Part shown: piece by piece, positions 26,170-35,232 of the stretch
Position numbering within the stretch: the stretch's first letter is position 1
Layout: each line of letters opens with the position of its first letter
NCBI RefSeq assembly: GCF_000423865.1
Contig: NZ_AUIU01000011.1
Span: forward strand, 1-64,000
Reading direction: 5' to 3'
Source: Thermodesulfovibrio thiophilus DSM 17215
GTDB lineage: Bacteria > Nitrospirota > Thermodesulfovibrionia > Thermodesulfovibrionales > Thermodesulfovibrionaceae
DNA: 64,000 nucleotides
Program-made: the position numbers and the translations under genes
Notes under the pieces: generated by a model
The model's database searches: none
Told to the model about the DNA's origin: nothing
What the model saw: the letters and a program-made list of their open reading frames with translations, nothing else

Positions 26170-28023
26170 ATGTTCAAGATCATGACAAATAGAGGTGAAG
26201 TTTTTAATTCTGATGGTAAAAACATTCTTCAGGTTCTGCAGTCTTCTGAAATATATCTTCCCGCATCCTGTGGAGGTAAAGGAATATGTGGAAGATGTAA
26301 AATCAGAATTATTGATGGAAAGGTAAAATCTCGTTCTTTTTTGGGAATATCAGAAGAAGAAAGAAAACGAGGTTATGTTCTTGCTTGTAAAAGCTATCCT
26401 GAAAGCGATGTTTTAATAGAACTTCCGCAGAAATTAATTACAGTTTCAGAGAGAATCTCTATAGCCCGCATTGAACTTATTGAACAGTTGTTTAAAGAGG
26501 CTCCATCGCTTCTTGATCCTCTGTTTAAAAAGGTTAACTTAAATCTTTCTCCCCCAACCATCGAAGACTCACAGGCAGATTTTGAAAGATTACAGCATGC
26601 ATTGGGCAGGAGATTATCAATCTCAAGACAACTGGCTTCAAAAATTTCTGATTTTTTCAGAGAGAAAAACTGGCAGATATCTATTGTTATCTCCGAAAAT
26701 TCAAAAGCATTTTCTGAAGATAAATTTTCAGCAGAACAGAATGAAATTATTGATTTGATAGAACCTTCTACAAAACTGTATGGAGTTTCAGTTGACATTG
26801 GAACCACAACAGTTGCTCTTGCTCTGATTGATATTGAAAATAAGCGGGTAATTGATATAACGAGCTGCTATAACTCGCAGGTTTCTTACGGAGATGATGT
26901 CATTACGAGAATTATTTATACAGAGGAAAATCCTCAAGGGCTTGCTATTTTAAGAAAATGTATTGTTGATGATATAAATGCTCTTATCAATACAGTATCT
27001 ATCAGACATGGAAATGGTAAAATTCTTTTTGTTACAGTTGCTGGCAATACAACAATGTCACATATTTTCTGGGGCATTAACCCTGAATATATAAGACATG
27101 AACCATACACACCTGCATTGAATCACTATCCTGTATGGAAATCTTCTGATGCAGAACTTTTACTGGAAAGTCAGGTTCCTGTTTATACATTGCCTTGTGT
27201 TGCCGGATATGTTGGAGGAGATGTTGTGGCCGGAGTTCTGGCATCAGGAATCTATAAAGATGAAAAAGTCTCGCTTTTCATTGATATAGGGACCAATGGA
27301 GAGATAGTTATAGGAAATAGAGAATGGCTTGTCACGGCATCAACCTCTGCTGGTCCATGTTTTGAAGGAAGTGGAATAAGCTGTGGAATCAGAGCAACTG
27401 AAGGAGCAGTTGAAGCATTTAACTATCATAAAGAAACTGACTCTTTTGAAGTGAAAATAATCGGCAATGTAAAACCATCTGGAATATGTGGCTCTGGAAT
27501 GATTGATATCGTGGCAGAGCTTTTTTCAAAAGGCATTATTGACAGAAGAGGGAAGCTGATTTTAGGAAGTTCAAAATGGATTAAGCTTTTTGATGAACCG
27601 AGGTTTTTAATCTCTGAAGATTGTTATATTACACAGTCAGATATAGATAATATAATTCGGGCAAAAGCCGCTCTTTATGCTGGTGTTTCCACTTTAGTTG
27701 GAGAAGTTGGCATTACAGAAAAAGATATTGCAAAGATTTACATTGCTGGCGGATTTGGAGAGTTTCTTGATATAAGAAAGGCTATTAAAATAGGGATGTT
27801 ACCAGCTTTGCCAGAGGAAAGATTTATATTTCTTGGAAATACATCTCTGGCAGGTGCAATTTTATGTCTTTTAAGCAATCCATTAAGACAAAAGGTAGAG
27901 GAACTTGCAGAATATATGACTTATATTGATCTGTCAAGTTCAAAACGATTTATGGATGAGTATGTTTCAGCACTGTTTATTCCTCACACTGACTTTAAGA
28001 GATTTCCCGATATGATAAAATAA
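26170..28023 (+). CDS. ASKHA-domain protein with N-terminal [2Fe-2S] ferredoxin
   Basis: The 617-residue protein begins with a ferredoxin domain (C-G-G-K-G-I-C-G-R-C, then ACKS). It continues with an ASKHA ATPase core containing SVDIGTTTVALALID, DIGTNGEI and AGGFGEF (the DUF4445 region). Such proteins reductively activate corrinoid proteins (RACo-type) or act as ATP-driven reductive activators. No corrinoid protein or methyltransferase gene is in the window, so the partner is unknown. It starts 16 bases from the divergent GT9 gene and ends 21 bases before cysS, so it may share a transcript with it. Confidence 0.85.
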   Translation: MFKIMTNRGEVFNSDGKNILQVLQSSEIYLPASCGGKGICGRCKIRIIDGKVKSRSFLGISEEERKRGYVLACKSYPESDVLIELPQKLITVSERISIARIELIEQLFKEAPSLLDPLFKKVNLNLSPPTIEDSQADFERLQHALGRRLSISRQLASKISDFFREKNWQISIVISENSKAFSEDKFSAEQNEIIDLIEPSTKLYGVSVDIGTTTVALALIDIENKRVIDITSCYNSQVSYGDDVITRIIYTEENPQGLAILRKCIVDDINALINTVSIRHGNGKILFVTVAGNTTMSHIFWGINPEYIRHEPYTPALNHYPVWKSSDAELLLESQVPVYTLPCVAGYVGGDVVAGVLASGIYKDEKVSLFIDIGTNGEIVIGNREWLVTASTSAGPCFEGSGISCGIRATEGAVEAFNYHKETDSFEVKIIGNVKPSGICGSGMIDIVAELFSKGIIDRRGKLILGSSKWIKLFDEPRFLISEDCYITQSDIDNIIRAKAALYAGVSTLVGEVGITEKDIAKIYIAGGFGEFLDIRKAIKIGMLPALPEERFIFLGNTSLAGAILCLLSNPLRQKVEELAEYMTYIDLSSSKRFMDEYVSALFIPHTDFKRFPDMIK

Positions 28024-28044
28024 TTAGAACATCTGGAGGCATCG

Positions 28045-29490
28045 ATGAGAGTATTCAATACACTTGCAGGAAAGCTTGAAGATTTTAAGCCGATAAATGA
28101 TAAAAAAGTTGGAATTTATGCCTGTGGAGTTACTGTTTATGATCTCTGCCACATCGGTCATGCAAGGAGTGCTGTGGTTTTTGATGTTATTGTAAGATAT
28201 CTGCGATACAGGGATTATAATGTTACATTTGTGCGAAATTTTACAGATATTGATGACAAAATTATAAATAGAGCGAACAGAGAAGGAGTCTCATGGAAGG
28301 AGATTGCTCATAAATACACAGAAGAATATTACAGGGATATGGATCAGCTTGGAATAACCAGAGCAGATATAGAACCAAAAGCGACTGAGCACATACAGGA
28401 AATGATAGAGATCATTCAAAGTTTGATTAATAAAGGTTATGCTTATGAGGTTGATGAAGGACATTCAAAGAGTGTCTATTTTGAGGTTTCTAAATTTTCG
28501 GATTATGGGAAACTTTCAAAGAAAAAGATTGATGAGTTAATGCATGGAGCAAGAGTTGAGGTTGATGAAAGAAAGAAAACCCCACTTGATTTTGCTTTAT
28601 GGAAGGCATCAAAGCCAGGAGAACCATGGTGGGAATCCCCATGGGGAAAGGGGAGGCCTGGGTGGCATATTGAGTGTTCTGCAATGTCAATCAAATATCT
28701 CGGAGAAACCCTTGATATTCACGGTGGTGGAGCGGATTTGATCTTTCCTCATCATGAAAATGAGCTTGCTCAATCTGAGGCATACACAGGCAAACCATTT
28801 GCAAGATACTGGATTCACAATGGATTTGTGACAATAAACAAAGAAAAGATGTCTAAATCCATAGGAAATGTTCTTAATATTCGGGATTTGCTTGATAAAT
28901 ATGAGCCAGAGGCATTAAGACTGTTTCTTCTTTCAAGTCATTATCGCAGTCCCATTGAGTTTAGCGATGAATACATAAAGGAAGCAGAAGTATCTGTTGA
29001 CAGAATATACAGCAGTATTATGAGAATTGAAGATTTCATCAAATATCCTGATTCATCAGCATCAAAAACTCATCCAATTATTGAAAACACTAAATCAGAG
29101 TTTATAAAAGCTATGGATGATGATTTCAATACAGCCAGAGCATTGGGAGTAATATTTGAGTTTGTGAAAGAGTTAAATCGTATAATGGATAAAAAACCTT
29201 CGCAGGAAGAGACAGTCCTACTGCAAGATGCTAAAAAAATAATAAGAGAGCTTGGAAAAGTTTTAAATCTTTTCCAAAAAGACCCTGTTGACTGGTATAG
29301 AAAGTTACTCATGCTTAAAAAAATTGAAATGACAGAAGCTGAACTCAACGAGCTTATTGAAGAAAGAGCTCAGGCAAGAAAAAATAAAGACTGGCAAAAA
29401 GCTGATAAAATTCGTGCAGAGCTTCTGTCAAAAGGCATTATTCTTGAGGACAAAACAGATAAAACTCTATGGAAGGTAAAGATAGGTTGA
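28045..29490 (+). CDS. cysS: Cysteinyl-tRNA synthetase
   Basis: The 481-residue class I synthetase has CHIGHAR (HIGH), KMSKSIGN (KMSKS) and the zinc ligands in YACGVTVY, WHIECSAMS and HHENE. Length is normal for bacterial CysRS. The start has a good site (TCTGGAGG). The stop overlaps the likely start of rlmB by one base. Confidence 0.97.
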   Translation: MRVFNTLAGKLEDFKPINDKKVGIYACGVTVYDLCHIGHARSAVVFDVIVRYLRYRDYNVTFVRNFTDIDDKIINRANREGVSWKEIAHKYTEEYYRDMDQLGITRADIEPKATEHIQEMIEIIQSLINKGYAYEVDEGHSKSVYFEVSKFSDYGKLSKKKIDELMHGARVEVDERKKTPLDFALWKASKPGEPWWESPWGKGRPGWHIECSAMSIKYLGETLDIHGGGADLIFPHHENELAQSEAYTGKPFARYWIHNGFVTINKEKMSKSIGNVLNIRDLLDKYEPEALRLFLLSSHYRSPIEFSDEYIKEAEVSVDRIYSSIMRIEDFIKYPDSSASKTHPIIENTKSEFIKAMDDDFNTARALGVIFEFVKELNRIMDKKPSQEETVLLQDAKKIIRELGKVLNLFQKDPVDWYRKLLMLKKIEMTEAELNELIEERAQARKNKDWQKADKIRAELLSKGIILEDKTDKTLWKVKIG

Positions 29491-30218
29491 TGTATATCTA
29501 TGGAGTAAATCCTGTTATTGAAGCCTTTAAGTTTAAGGAAGCACTTCAGGAACTATATATAGCAAAAAATAGACTGCCGAAAATCAAAGAGCTTATTAAA
29601 CTTGCAGAGAAACACTCGGTTTCAGTCAAAGTTGTAGATGAAGATTTTATAAATAAACGAGTGGAAGGGAATCATCAGGGAGTGCTGGCAAAAATCAAAC
29701 AGAAAAAAACAATTACGGTTTACGATGCTATCAGGATTTCAGAAGAAAGCAAAGAGCCAGCATTTTTTTTGATACTTGATTTGATTGAAGATCCTCAGAA
29801 CTTTGGAGCGATTCTCAGGGTTGCTGATGCTGCGGGTGTTCACGCTGTAATATATCAAGAGAGACGCTCAGCAGGCATTGTTCCATCTGTTTGGAAAGCA
29901 TCAGCAGGAGCTGTATGGCATGTTAATCTTGTTGAGATAAACAATATTAAATATGCCATCAAGGAGTTGAAGAATGTCGGTATTAGTGTATATGCTTTAG
30001 AGGCTTCTGGAGAAAGGATATTATGGGAATGTAATTTTACTCAACCATTAGCGTTTGTTGTTGGCTCTGAAGGGAAGGGAATCAGACAAACAGTTTTATC
30101 CATGTGCGATGAAGTTGTAAAAATTCCAATGAAGGGTATGTTAAACTCATTAAATGTATCAGTTGCGGCGGGCGTTCTTGCCTTTGAAGTTTTAAAGCAG
30201 AGACACTATCGCATCTGA
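29490..30218 (+). CDS. rlmB: 23S rRNA (guanosine-2'-O-)-methyltransferase RlmB
   Basis: The 242-residue SpoU-class methyltransferase has the N-terminal substrate domain beginning MYIYGVNPVIEA. The three SpoU motifs follow: DPQNFGAILRVADAAG, VVGSEGKGIR and LNVSVAAGVLAFE, which build the SAM-binding knot. It methylates G2251 of 23S rRNA in E. coli; trmH-like alternatives are possible. The chosen ATG overlaps the cysS stop. An ATG seven codons earlier, inside cysS, is also open. Confidence 0.9.
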   Translation: MYIYGVNPVIEAFKFKEALQELYIAKNRLPKIKELIKLAEKHSVSVKVVDEDFINKRVEGNHQGVLAKIKQKKTITVYDAIRISEESKEPAFFLILDLIEDPQNFGAILRVADAAGVHAVIYQERRSAGIVPSVWKASAGAVWHVNLVEINNIKYAIKELKNVGISVYALEASGERILWECNFTQPLAFVVGSEGKGIRQTVLSMCDEVVKIPMKGMLNSLNVSVAAGVLAFEVLKQRHYRI

Positions 30219-30256
30219 CAGTATAAATAAGTTTTGGTTCACAGAAAGGAGAGATT

Positions 30257-31327
30257 ATGAATAAGGTTTTAATGAAAGGAACTGAGGCTGCAGCAGAAGC
30301 TGCAATAAAAGCAGGTTTGAAGTTTTATGCAGGATACCCTATCACCCCTCAGAACGAGATACCTGAATATTTTTCAAAAAGACTGCCAGAGGTAGGGGGG
30401 GTATTTATTCAGGCAGAAAGTGAGATTGCTGCGATAAATATGGTTTACGGTGCATCAGCATGTGGATTTAGAGCTATGACATCATCGAGTTCACCGGGTA
30501 TCAGTCTTAAACAGGAGGCTATCTCTTATCTTGCAGCAGCAGAACTTCCAGCCGTAATAATTAACATGATGCGTGGAGGCCCAGGGCTTGGAAACATTTC
30601 AGGTAGTCAAGCAGACTACTTTCAGGCAGTAAAAGGTGGTGGCCATGGTGATTATCGTATGCTTGTCTATGCACCTTTTAGTGTTCAGGAGTTATGGGAC
30701 TATACAATCTTTGCATTTGAAAAAGCAGATGAATGGAGAACTCCTGTTATGATTCTTGGAGATGGTGTAATTGCTCAGATGATGGAACCTGTTATACAAA
30801 AAGTACCTGAGCTAAGAAAAATTGATAAATCTCAGTGGGCACTTACAGGAGCAAAGGGAAGGCCTTCAAGATTTATAAGAACTCTTTTGATGGAAGAAGG
30901 AGAACTTGAAAAACATAATTACAAACTTCAGGAAAAATATAAAAAATGGAACGAACAGGAGATTCAATACAAAACTTATTTTATTGATGATTCAGATATA
31001 GCAGTTGTTGCTTTTGGCTCAGCTGCCAGAATATCTCTTTCTGCAATAAGAAAACTCAGGCAGGAGGGATTAAAAATAGGACTTATAAGACCTATTACTC
31101 TGTTTCCGTTTCCTGAAGAAGCAATAAGGCAGCTTGCTCAAGACATTGAGACATTCATTGTTGTTGAGTTTAATGCAGGGCAGATGATAGAGGATGTTCG
31201 TCTTGCAGTAAATGGTGTGGCTGAGGTTAAACTATATGGCAGGCCAGGGGGAAGTATTGTAACAGCAGAAGATGTTTATGATGCCATCATTAAGATTACA
31301 AAATTTGCAAAAGCACAAGTTATATAG
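30257..31327 (+). CDS. 2-oxoacid:ferredoxin oxidoreductase alpha subunit (VorB/KorA-like), orphan
   Basis: The 356-residue protein is the pyrimidine-binding alpha subunit type: KGTEAAAEAAIKAG, YPITPQNEIPEY, AESEIAAINMVYGAS and the C-terminal VEFNAGQMIEDVRLAV. Such enzymes need a thiamine-diphosphate beta subunit and a gamma subunit, normally encoded next door. Here the following 82 bases are non-coding and the next gene is xerD on the other strand. The partners must lie elsewhere or be lost. 2-Oxoglutarate and branched-chain keto acids are both possible substrates. It has a strong ribosome binding site (AAAGGAGAG). Confidence 0.85.
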   Translation: MNKVLMKGTEAAAEAAIKAGLKFYAGYPITPQNEIPEYFSKRLPEVGGVFIQAESEIAAINMVYGASACGFRAMTSSSSPGISLKQEAISYLAAAELPAVIINMMRGGPGLGNISGSQADYFQAVKGGGHGDYRMLVYAPFSVQELWDYTIFAFEKADEWRTPVMILGDGVIAQMMEPVIQKVPELRKIDKSQWALTGAKGRPSRFIRTLLMEEGELEKHNYKLQEKYKKWNEQEIQYKTYFIDDSDIAVVAFGSAARISLSAIRKLRQEGLKIGLIRPITLFPFPEEAIRQLAQDIETFIVVEFNAGQMIEDVRLAVNGVAEVKLYGRPGGSIVTAEDVYDAIIKITKFAKAQVI

Positions 31328-31409
31328 CATAAGATGAATATTAGCATTAACTCAGGGAGAAACACTGCTTTATAGTCTTGTTTTGTTTGGTTAAAAAATT
31401 AGAATCAAT

Positions 31410-32294
31410 CTACTTTGCTCGTGGATGATGTTTGAGATATTCTTTTTTAAGTCTGTCCATTGATACTTTTGTATAAATCTGAGTTGTGGATATATCACTA
31501 TGTCCAAGCATTTTCTGAAGAGATCTTAAATCAGCTCCTCCTTCCAGTAAATGGGTTGCAAATGAATGCCTTATCATATGTGGAGTGACATTTATTCCTG
31601 TCATTTTGCCCATTTTTTTCAGGTTCTGCCAGAATCTCTGTCGTGTCATGGGTTGTCCTCTATTGTTCAAAAAAACATAAGCTGAAGCCTTTTTTTTAAG
31701 AAGAGAAGGTCTGAGTTCCATTAAATATTCTTTGATTGTTTCAATTGTTCGTGGAGCTATTGGTACTACTCTTTCTTTATCCCCCTTCCCTCTGACTCTT
31801 ATAAATCCAGCTTCGAAATTAATATCCTGGAGTCTGAGTTTTACAAGTTCACTAACCCTTAATCCTGAAGCATACATAAGTTCAAGCATTGCAATGTCTC
31901 GCAGAAAATATCTGCTGGAAAGCATAACAGATAGTAATTTTTTTATTTCATCTACATCCAATGCTTTCGGAAGTCTAATCCAGAGTTTTGGCGATTTTAA
32001 ACCTTCTGTTGGATCGTGATGTATAATATTTTCAAGAATCATGAACCTGAAAAATTGCTTTAAAGTAGAAAGATTTCTTGCAATCGATGAAGAATTGTAA
32101 CCTTTTTCTTTTAAACCTAAAAGATAGTTTATAATGGTTTCTTTTGCGCAATTCAGAGCAGAAATGTCCTGTTGTTTAAGATATGTAAAAAATCCTTTTA
32201 AATCATTTTCATATGATTTTACTGTGTTAATGGAAAGAGCTTTTTCAGTAAGAAGGTAGTTAAGAAATTTTTTGTGGAGTTCTATTTCTTCCAT
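31410..32294 (-). CDS. xerD: Tyrosine recombinase XerD
   Basis: The 294-residue protein has a SAM-like N-terminal DNA-binding domain (residues 1-90). The catalytic residues are visible as ASGLRVSEL (Arg), the HMIRHSFATHLLEGG box (His, Arg), GHSDISTTQIYTKV (His, Tyr nucleophile) and the Lys-containing beta-hairpin RGKGDKERVVP. Length and motifs match chromosome-dimer-resolving XerD rather than a phage integrase. No dif-like site was identified in the window. Its start overlaps the 3' end of the upstream gene by 35 bases. Confidence 0.92.
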   Translation of the reverse strand: MEEIELHKKFLNYLLTEKALSINTVKSYENDLKGFFTYLKQQDISALNCAKETIINYLLGLKEKGYNSSSIARNLSTLKQFFRFMILENIIHHDPTEGLKSPKLWIRLPKALDVDEIKKLLSVMLSSRYFLRDIAMLELMYASGLRVSELVKLRLQDINFEAGFIRVRGKGDKERVVPIAPRTIETIKEYLMELRPSLLKKKASAYVFLNNRGQPMTRQRFWQNLKKMGKMTGINVTPHMIRHSFATHLLEGGADLRSLQKMLGHSDISTTQIYTKVSMDRLKKEYLKHHPRAK

Positions 32295-33066
32295 TGCCTA
32301 TAAACTCTTCAATGCCTATCTGAGAACGTAACATATCATAGAAGATTTTACCGATATAAAATAAATTTTCCGTATCTGCTCTATTGTAAGAAATTAAAAG
32401 TTCAAGACTATCAATGCTTCCCTTTAAATAAGACTGCCATAGTTTTATTGCATCATATCCATTAAGTCCTTTAAGTTCATCCTCTCTTTCAATTAGAAAT
32501 AAGGTTTCAAGTTTTTTAAGTCCGCCCTGAATTCCAAGCCTTTTAGCAGCAAAAAATAGATCAAAATGAGGAAGGTGATCAATCTTTAAATTAGGGAACT
32601 CTGTTTTAAGGAAAGGAATATCAAAAATACTTCCATAAAAGGTGATTAAATACTTATATTCATCCAGAGCCTGCTGCAGGCTTTCTCCAGTTAAATTTTC
32701 TCCTTTAACTAAAGCCTGATATCCAGTTGGTGAATATAAGCCAACAACCGTTACATACCCACCTTTTTCTACAGTATATCCATTTGTCTCTATATCAAGA
32801 CATACTGCATTATTTAAAAGATCTTCAAAAAGCCTCCAGTGTTCCCTTTTTCGTAAATTTTTTGTAAAGAAGCAACAATCTCTGTTTTGCAAAGCTTCAA
32901 GTGCCTTATAGAGGAATTCATCATATAACTTTTTTCTTTCATAATCTATATCTAATATTTTTTGATACTGGAAAAAATCTTCCCATGTAAGAATTCCCTC
33001 TTTCCATAGCTTTCTTTCACGTTTTTCTCCAATTCCATCAAGAAATATAAAGCTATTTTTTATCAT
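32260..33066 (-). CDS. YprB-type RNase H-like exonuclease domain protein
   Basis: The 268-residue protein contains an RNase H-like DnaQ fold with CLDIETNGY (DxE) near residue 90, TFYGSIFDIPFLK (D) and YNRADTENL (HxD/DxxxD-type C-terminal Asp). An N-terminal helix-hairpin-helix-like segment (FLDGIGEKRERKL) may bind DNA. It matches proteins annotated as ribonuclease H-like YprB. It overlaps xerD. Its substrate is unknown. Confidence 0.75.
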   Translation of the reverse strand: MIKNSFIFLDGIGEKRERKLWKEGILTWEDFFQYQKILDIDYERKKLYDEFLYKALEALQNRDCCFFTKNLRKREHWRLFEDLLNNAVCLDIETNGYTVEKGGYVTVVGLYSPTGYQALVKGENLTGESLQQALDEYKYLITFYGSIFDIPFLKTEFPNLKIDHLPHFDLFFAAKRLGIQGGLKKLETLFLIEREDELKGLNGYDAIKLWQSYLKGSIDSLELLISYNRADTENLFYIGKIFYDMLRSQIGIEEFIGNGRNRTPQKIS

Positions 33067-33163
33067 ACTGTATTATATTAGGCTTTCTGAATTTTAGACA
33101 AGCAGTGTTTCAAGAATTTATTAAATTTAAGATTTAAATTTTTCATAAAAGCAAAGTATTTAT

Positions 33164-33193
33164 TTGAATTTATCTTTTTGTCTACCTTAAAAT
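33164..33193 (+). promoter_or_regulatory. Predicted leaderless promoter of kdsD
   Basis: TTGAAT (33164-33169) and TAAAAT (33188-33193) are 18 bases apart, and only seven bases separate the -10 from the ATG at 33201. The transcript would start at or within a base of the start codon. No Shine-Dalgarno sequence is present. Confidence 0.55.
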
Positions 33194-33200
33194 AAAATTT

Positions 33201-34169
33201 ATGGATAGTTTGGTAGATATAGCTCAGAAAGTTCTTTCCATTGAAGCTCAATCAATAGAAGATCTTAAGACAAGAATTAATGAAAATTTTCTTAAAGCAG
33301 TGGAAATAATCCACAATGCAAAGGGAAGGGTTGTTATCACAGGGATTGGTAAATCAGGGCTTATTGGAAGGAAAATTGCTGCAACACTGGCATCAACAGG
33401 TACTCCTTCGTTTTTCATGCATCCTGCTGAGGCAAGTCATGGAGATCTTGGAATGGTTACCGAGGATGATGTTGTGATTGCTATAAGTAACAGCGGAGAA
33501 ACAGAGGAAGTACTCAGGCTTCTTCCATTTATGAAGTATTTTAATATGAAAGTTATAGCAATTACAGGAAATCCTCAATCCACTCTTGCCAGACAGGCGG
33601 ATACTTTTCTTGATGTCTCAGTTAAAGAAGAAGCGTGTCCTTTTGGATTTATTCCAACAGCTTCAACAACCGCCACACTTGCAATGGGTGATGCTCTTGC
33701 AGCTGCTTTAATAATGCGTAATGGATTTAAAAAAGAAGATTTTGCATTTTTTCATCCCGGAGGTTCTCTGGGTAAAAAAATGCTTACAAAGGTTAAAGAT
33801 TTAATGCATGTTGGAGATGAATTGCCTGTTGTTTATCCGCAAACACTGATGCTGGATGCAATTTTAGAGATTTCATCAAAAAGACTTGGAGTTGTTGTGA
33901 TTGTTGATGAAAATAAAAGAATTCTTGGAATTATTACTGATGGTGATGTAAGAAGAGGAGTTCAGCGCTGGGGTAAGGAACTTTTTGAATTAAAGGCTTC
34001 AGATGTGATGACTGTAAATCCAAAGACAATCAGTGAGGAAGAACTTGCAGCAGCAGCTCTTTCAATAATGCAAAAATATTCAATAACAACTCTTGTTGTT
34101 CCTGCAAGCAATGGAACACTGAAGGGCTTAATTCATATACATGATATTCTTAAAAAAGGCATCTTTTAA
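33201..34169 (+). CDS. kdsD: Arabinose-5-phosphate isomerase (KpsF/GutQ/KdsD)
   Basis: The 322-residue protein has an N-terminal SIS domain (GIGKSGLIGRKIAATLASTG, SNSGETEEVLRLLP) and two C-terminal CBS domains (about residues 205-320). It converts ribulose-5-phosphate to arabinose-5-phosphate, the first step to Kdo in LPS. The following lptF starts within its stop codon (TAATG). No Shine-Dalgarno sequence is seen; a promoter ends seven bases upstream, so translation may be leaderless. Confidence 0.94.
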   Translation: MDSLVDIAQKVLSIEAQSIEDLKTRINENFLKAVEIIHNAKGRVVITGIGKSGLIGRKIAATLASTGTPSFFMHPAEASHGDLGMVTEDDVVIAISNSGETEEVLRLLPFMKYFNMKVIAITGNPQSTLARQADTFLDVSVKEEACPFGFIPTASTTATLAMGDALAAALIMRNGFKKEDFAFFHPGGSLGKKMLTKVKDLMHVGDELPVVYPQTLMLDAILEISSKRLGVVVIVDENKRILGIITDGDVRRGVQRWGKELFELKASDVMTVNPKTISEEELAAAALSIMQKYSITTLVVPASNGTLKGLIHIHDILKKGIF

Positions 34170-35224
34170 TGACATTAATTCATAAAGCCTTAACTTTTGA
34201 GTTACTTCAAAATATTATTCTTTCAGTTATTTTTTTAAATGCAGTTTTAATAATTGAGAAATTATTAAAATTAAGTAAAATATTCGCTTCTGTTGGAATT
34301 GATTTGTTCGATCTTATATTGCTTATAATTTTTTTACAGCCTGGTTTACTTATATTTACAATTCCCATGGCATTGCTTTTAAGTATCTTGCTTACATATG
34401 GAAGAATTCAGACAGACAACGAGATGACAATCTTTATGGTAAGTGGTATGCCATATAAAAAAGCATTTAGACCAGCTATTTATATTGGATATATTGCATT
34501 TTTTTTAGCAATTCTGATGAGTTCTTATCTTGCACCTGCAGGGGTAAGTCTTATGAGAGAAAAAGTTCTAACTATTCTTGCAGAGAGAGCACCTATGGGA
34601 TTAGAGGAAGGAGTTTTTAATCAGGGCTTTAAAGATATAACAATTTTTGTTAAACAAAAACCTGATAGCGTACATTTAAAAGATGTAGTAATTTTTGATG
34701 AAAGAAAAAATGATACAAAAATAGTAATTGCAAAAGAAGGGGTGATTAAGAAGGAAAAAGATAATATAAATCTGAGTTTGCTTGATGGGAAAGCCTATTT
34801 TAACAAAAAATTGTTTTTAAATGAGGTAAGCTTTAAAGAATATATATTTCGACTTTCTCCAGATATAGAACCTCTTGCAAAAAAAATCGGTGAACTGTCT
34901 TTATTTGAGCTCATTACAAAAATTAATACTGACAAACTAAAACAGATTGATTACAAACTGGAGCTTTATAAAAGACTGTCTTTTCCAATGCTTTGTATAA
35001 TAAGTGTTTTTTTATCCCCTTCGTTATGTATCTTGATTGGCAGAAGTGGCAGACTTGGGGGGGTAACAATTGGACTGGCTATTTTTGCCATTTACTATAT
35101 TTTCATGATATATGGAGCAAATCTTGCAAAGTCTGGAAAAGTTTCAGCTGAGGTAGGTTCTCTTGTGCCTGTTATTATTATGGCTGTGGCGGCTTTTACT
35201 CTTTACAGAAAAATTAAAATATAG
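34169..35224 (+). CDS. lptF: LPS export permease LptF
   Basis: The 351-residue YjgP/YjgQ-family protein has three membrane spans at each end (about residues 15-115 and 270-350) around a periplasmic beta-jellyroll domain. The N-terminal half has the typical FLQPGLLIFTIPMALLLS span and a GRIQTDNEMTIF cytoplasmic loop. Together with LptG it forms the LptB2FG extractor of LPS. It overlaps kdsD by one base and precedes lptG by eight bases. Confidence 0.9.
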   Translation: MTLIHKALTFELLQNIILSVIFLNAVLIIEKLLKLSKIFASVGIDLFDLILLIIFLQPGLLIFTIPMALLLSILLTYGRIQTDNEMTIFMVSGMPYKKAFRPAIYIGYIAFFLAILMSSYLAPAGVSLMREKVLTILAERAPMGLEEGVFNQGFKDITIFVKQKPDSVHLKDVVIFDERKNDTKIVIAKEGVIKKEKDNINLSLLDGKAYFNKKLFLNEVSFKEYIFRLSPDIEPLAKKIGELSLFELITKINTDKLKQIDYKLELYKRLSFPMLCIISVFLSPSLCILIGRSGRLGGVTIGLAIFAIYYIFMIYGANLAKSGKVSAEVGSLVPVIIMAVAAFTLYRKIKI

Positions 35225-35232
35225 GATGAATT

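Noticed and set aside
31410-32294. Mobile-element integrase
   Set aside because: Length, motifs and chromosomal context fit housekeeping XerD. No attachment repeats, phage genes or composition shift were seen around it.
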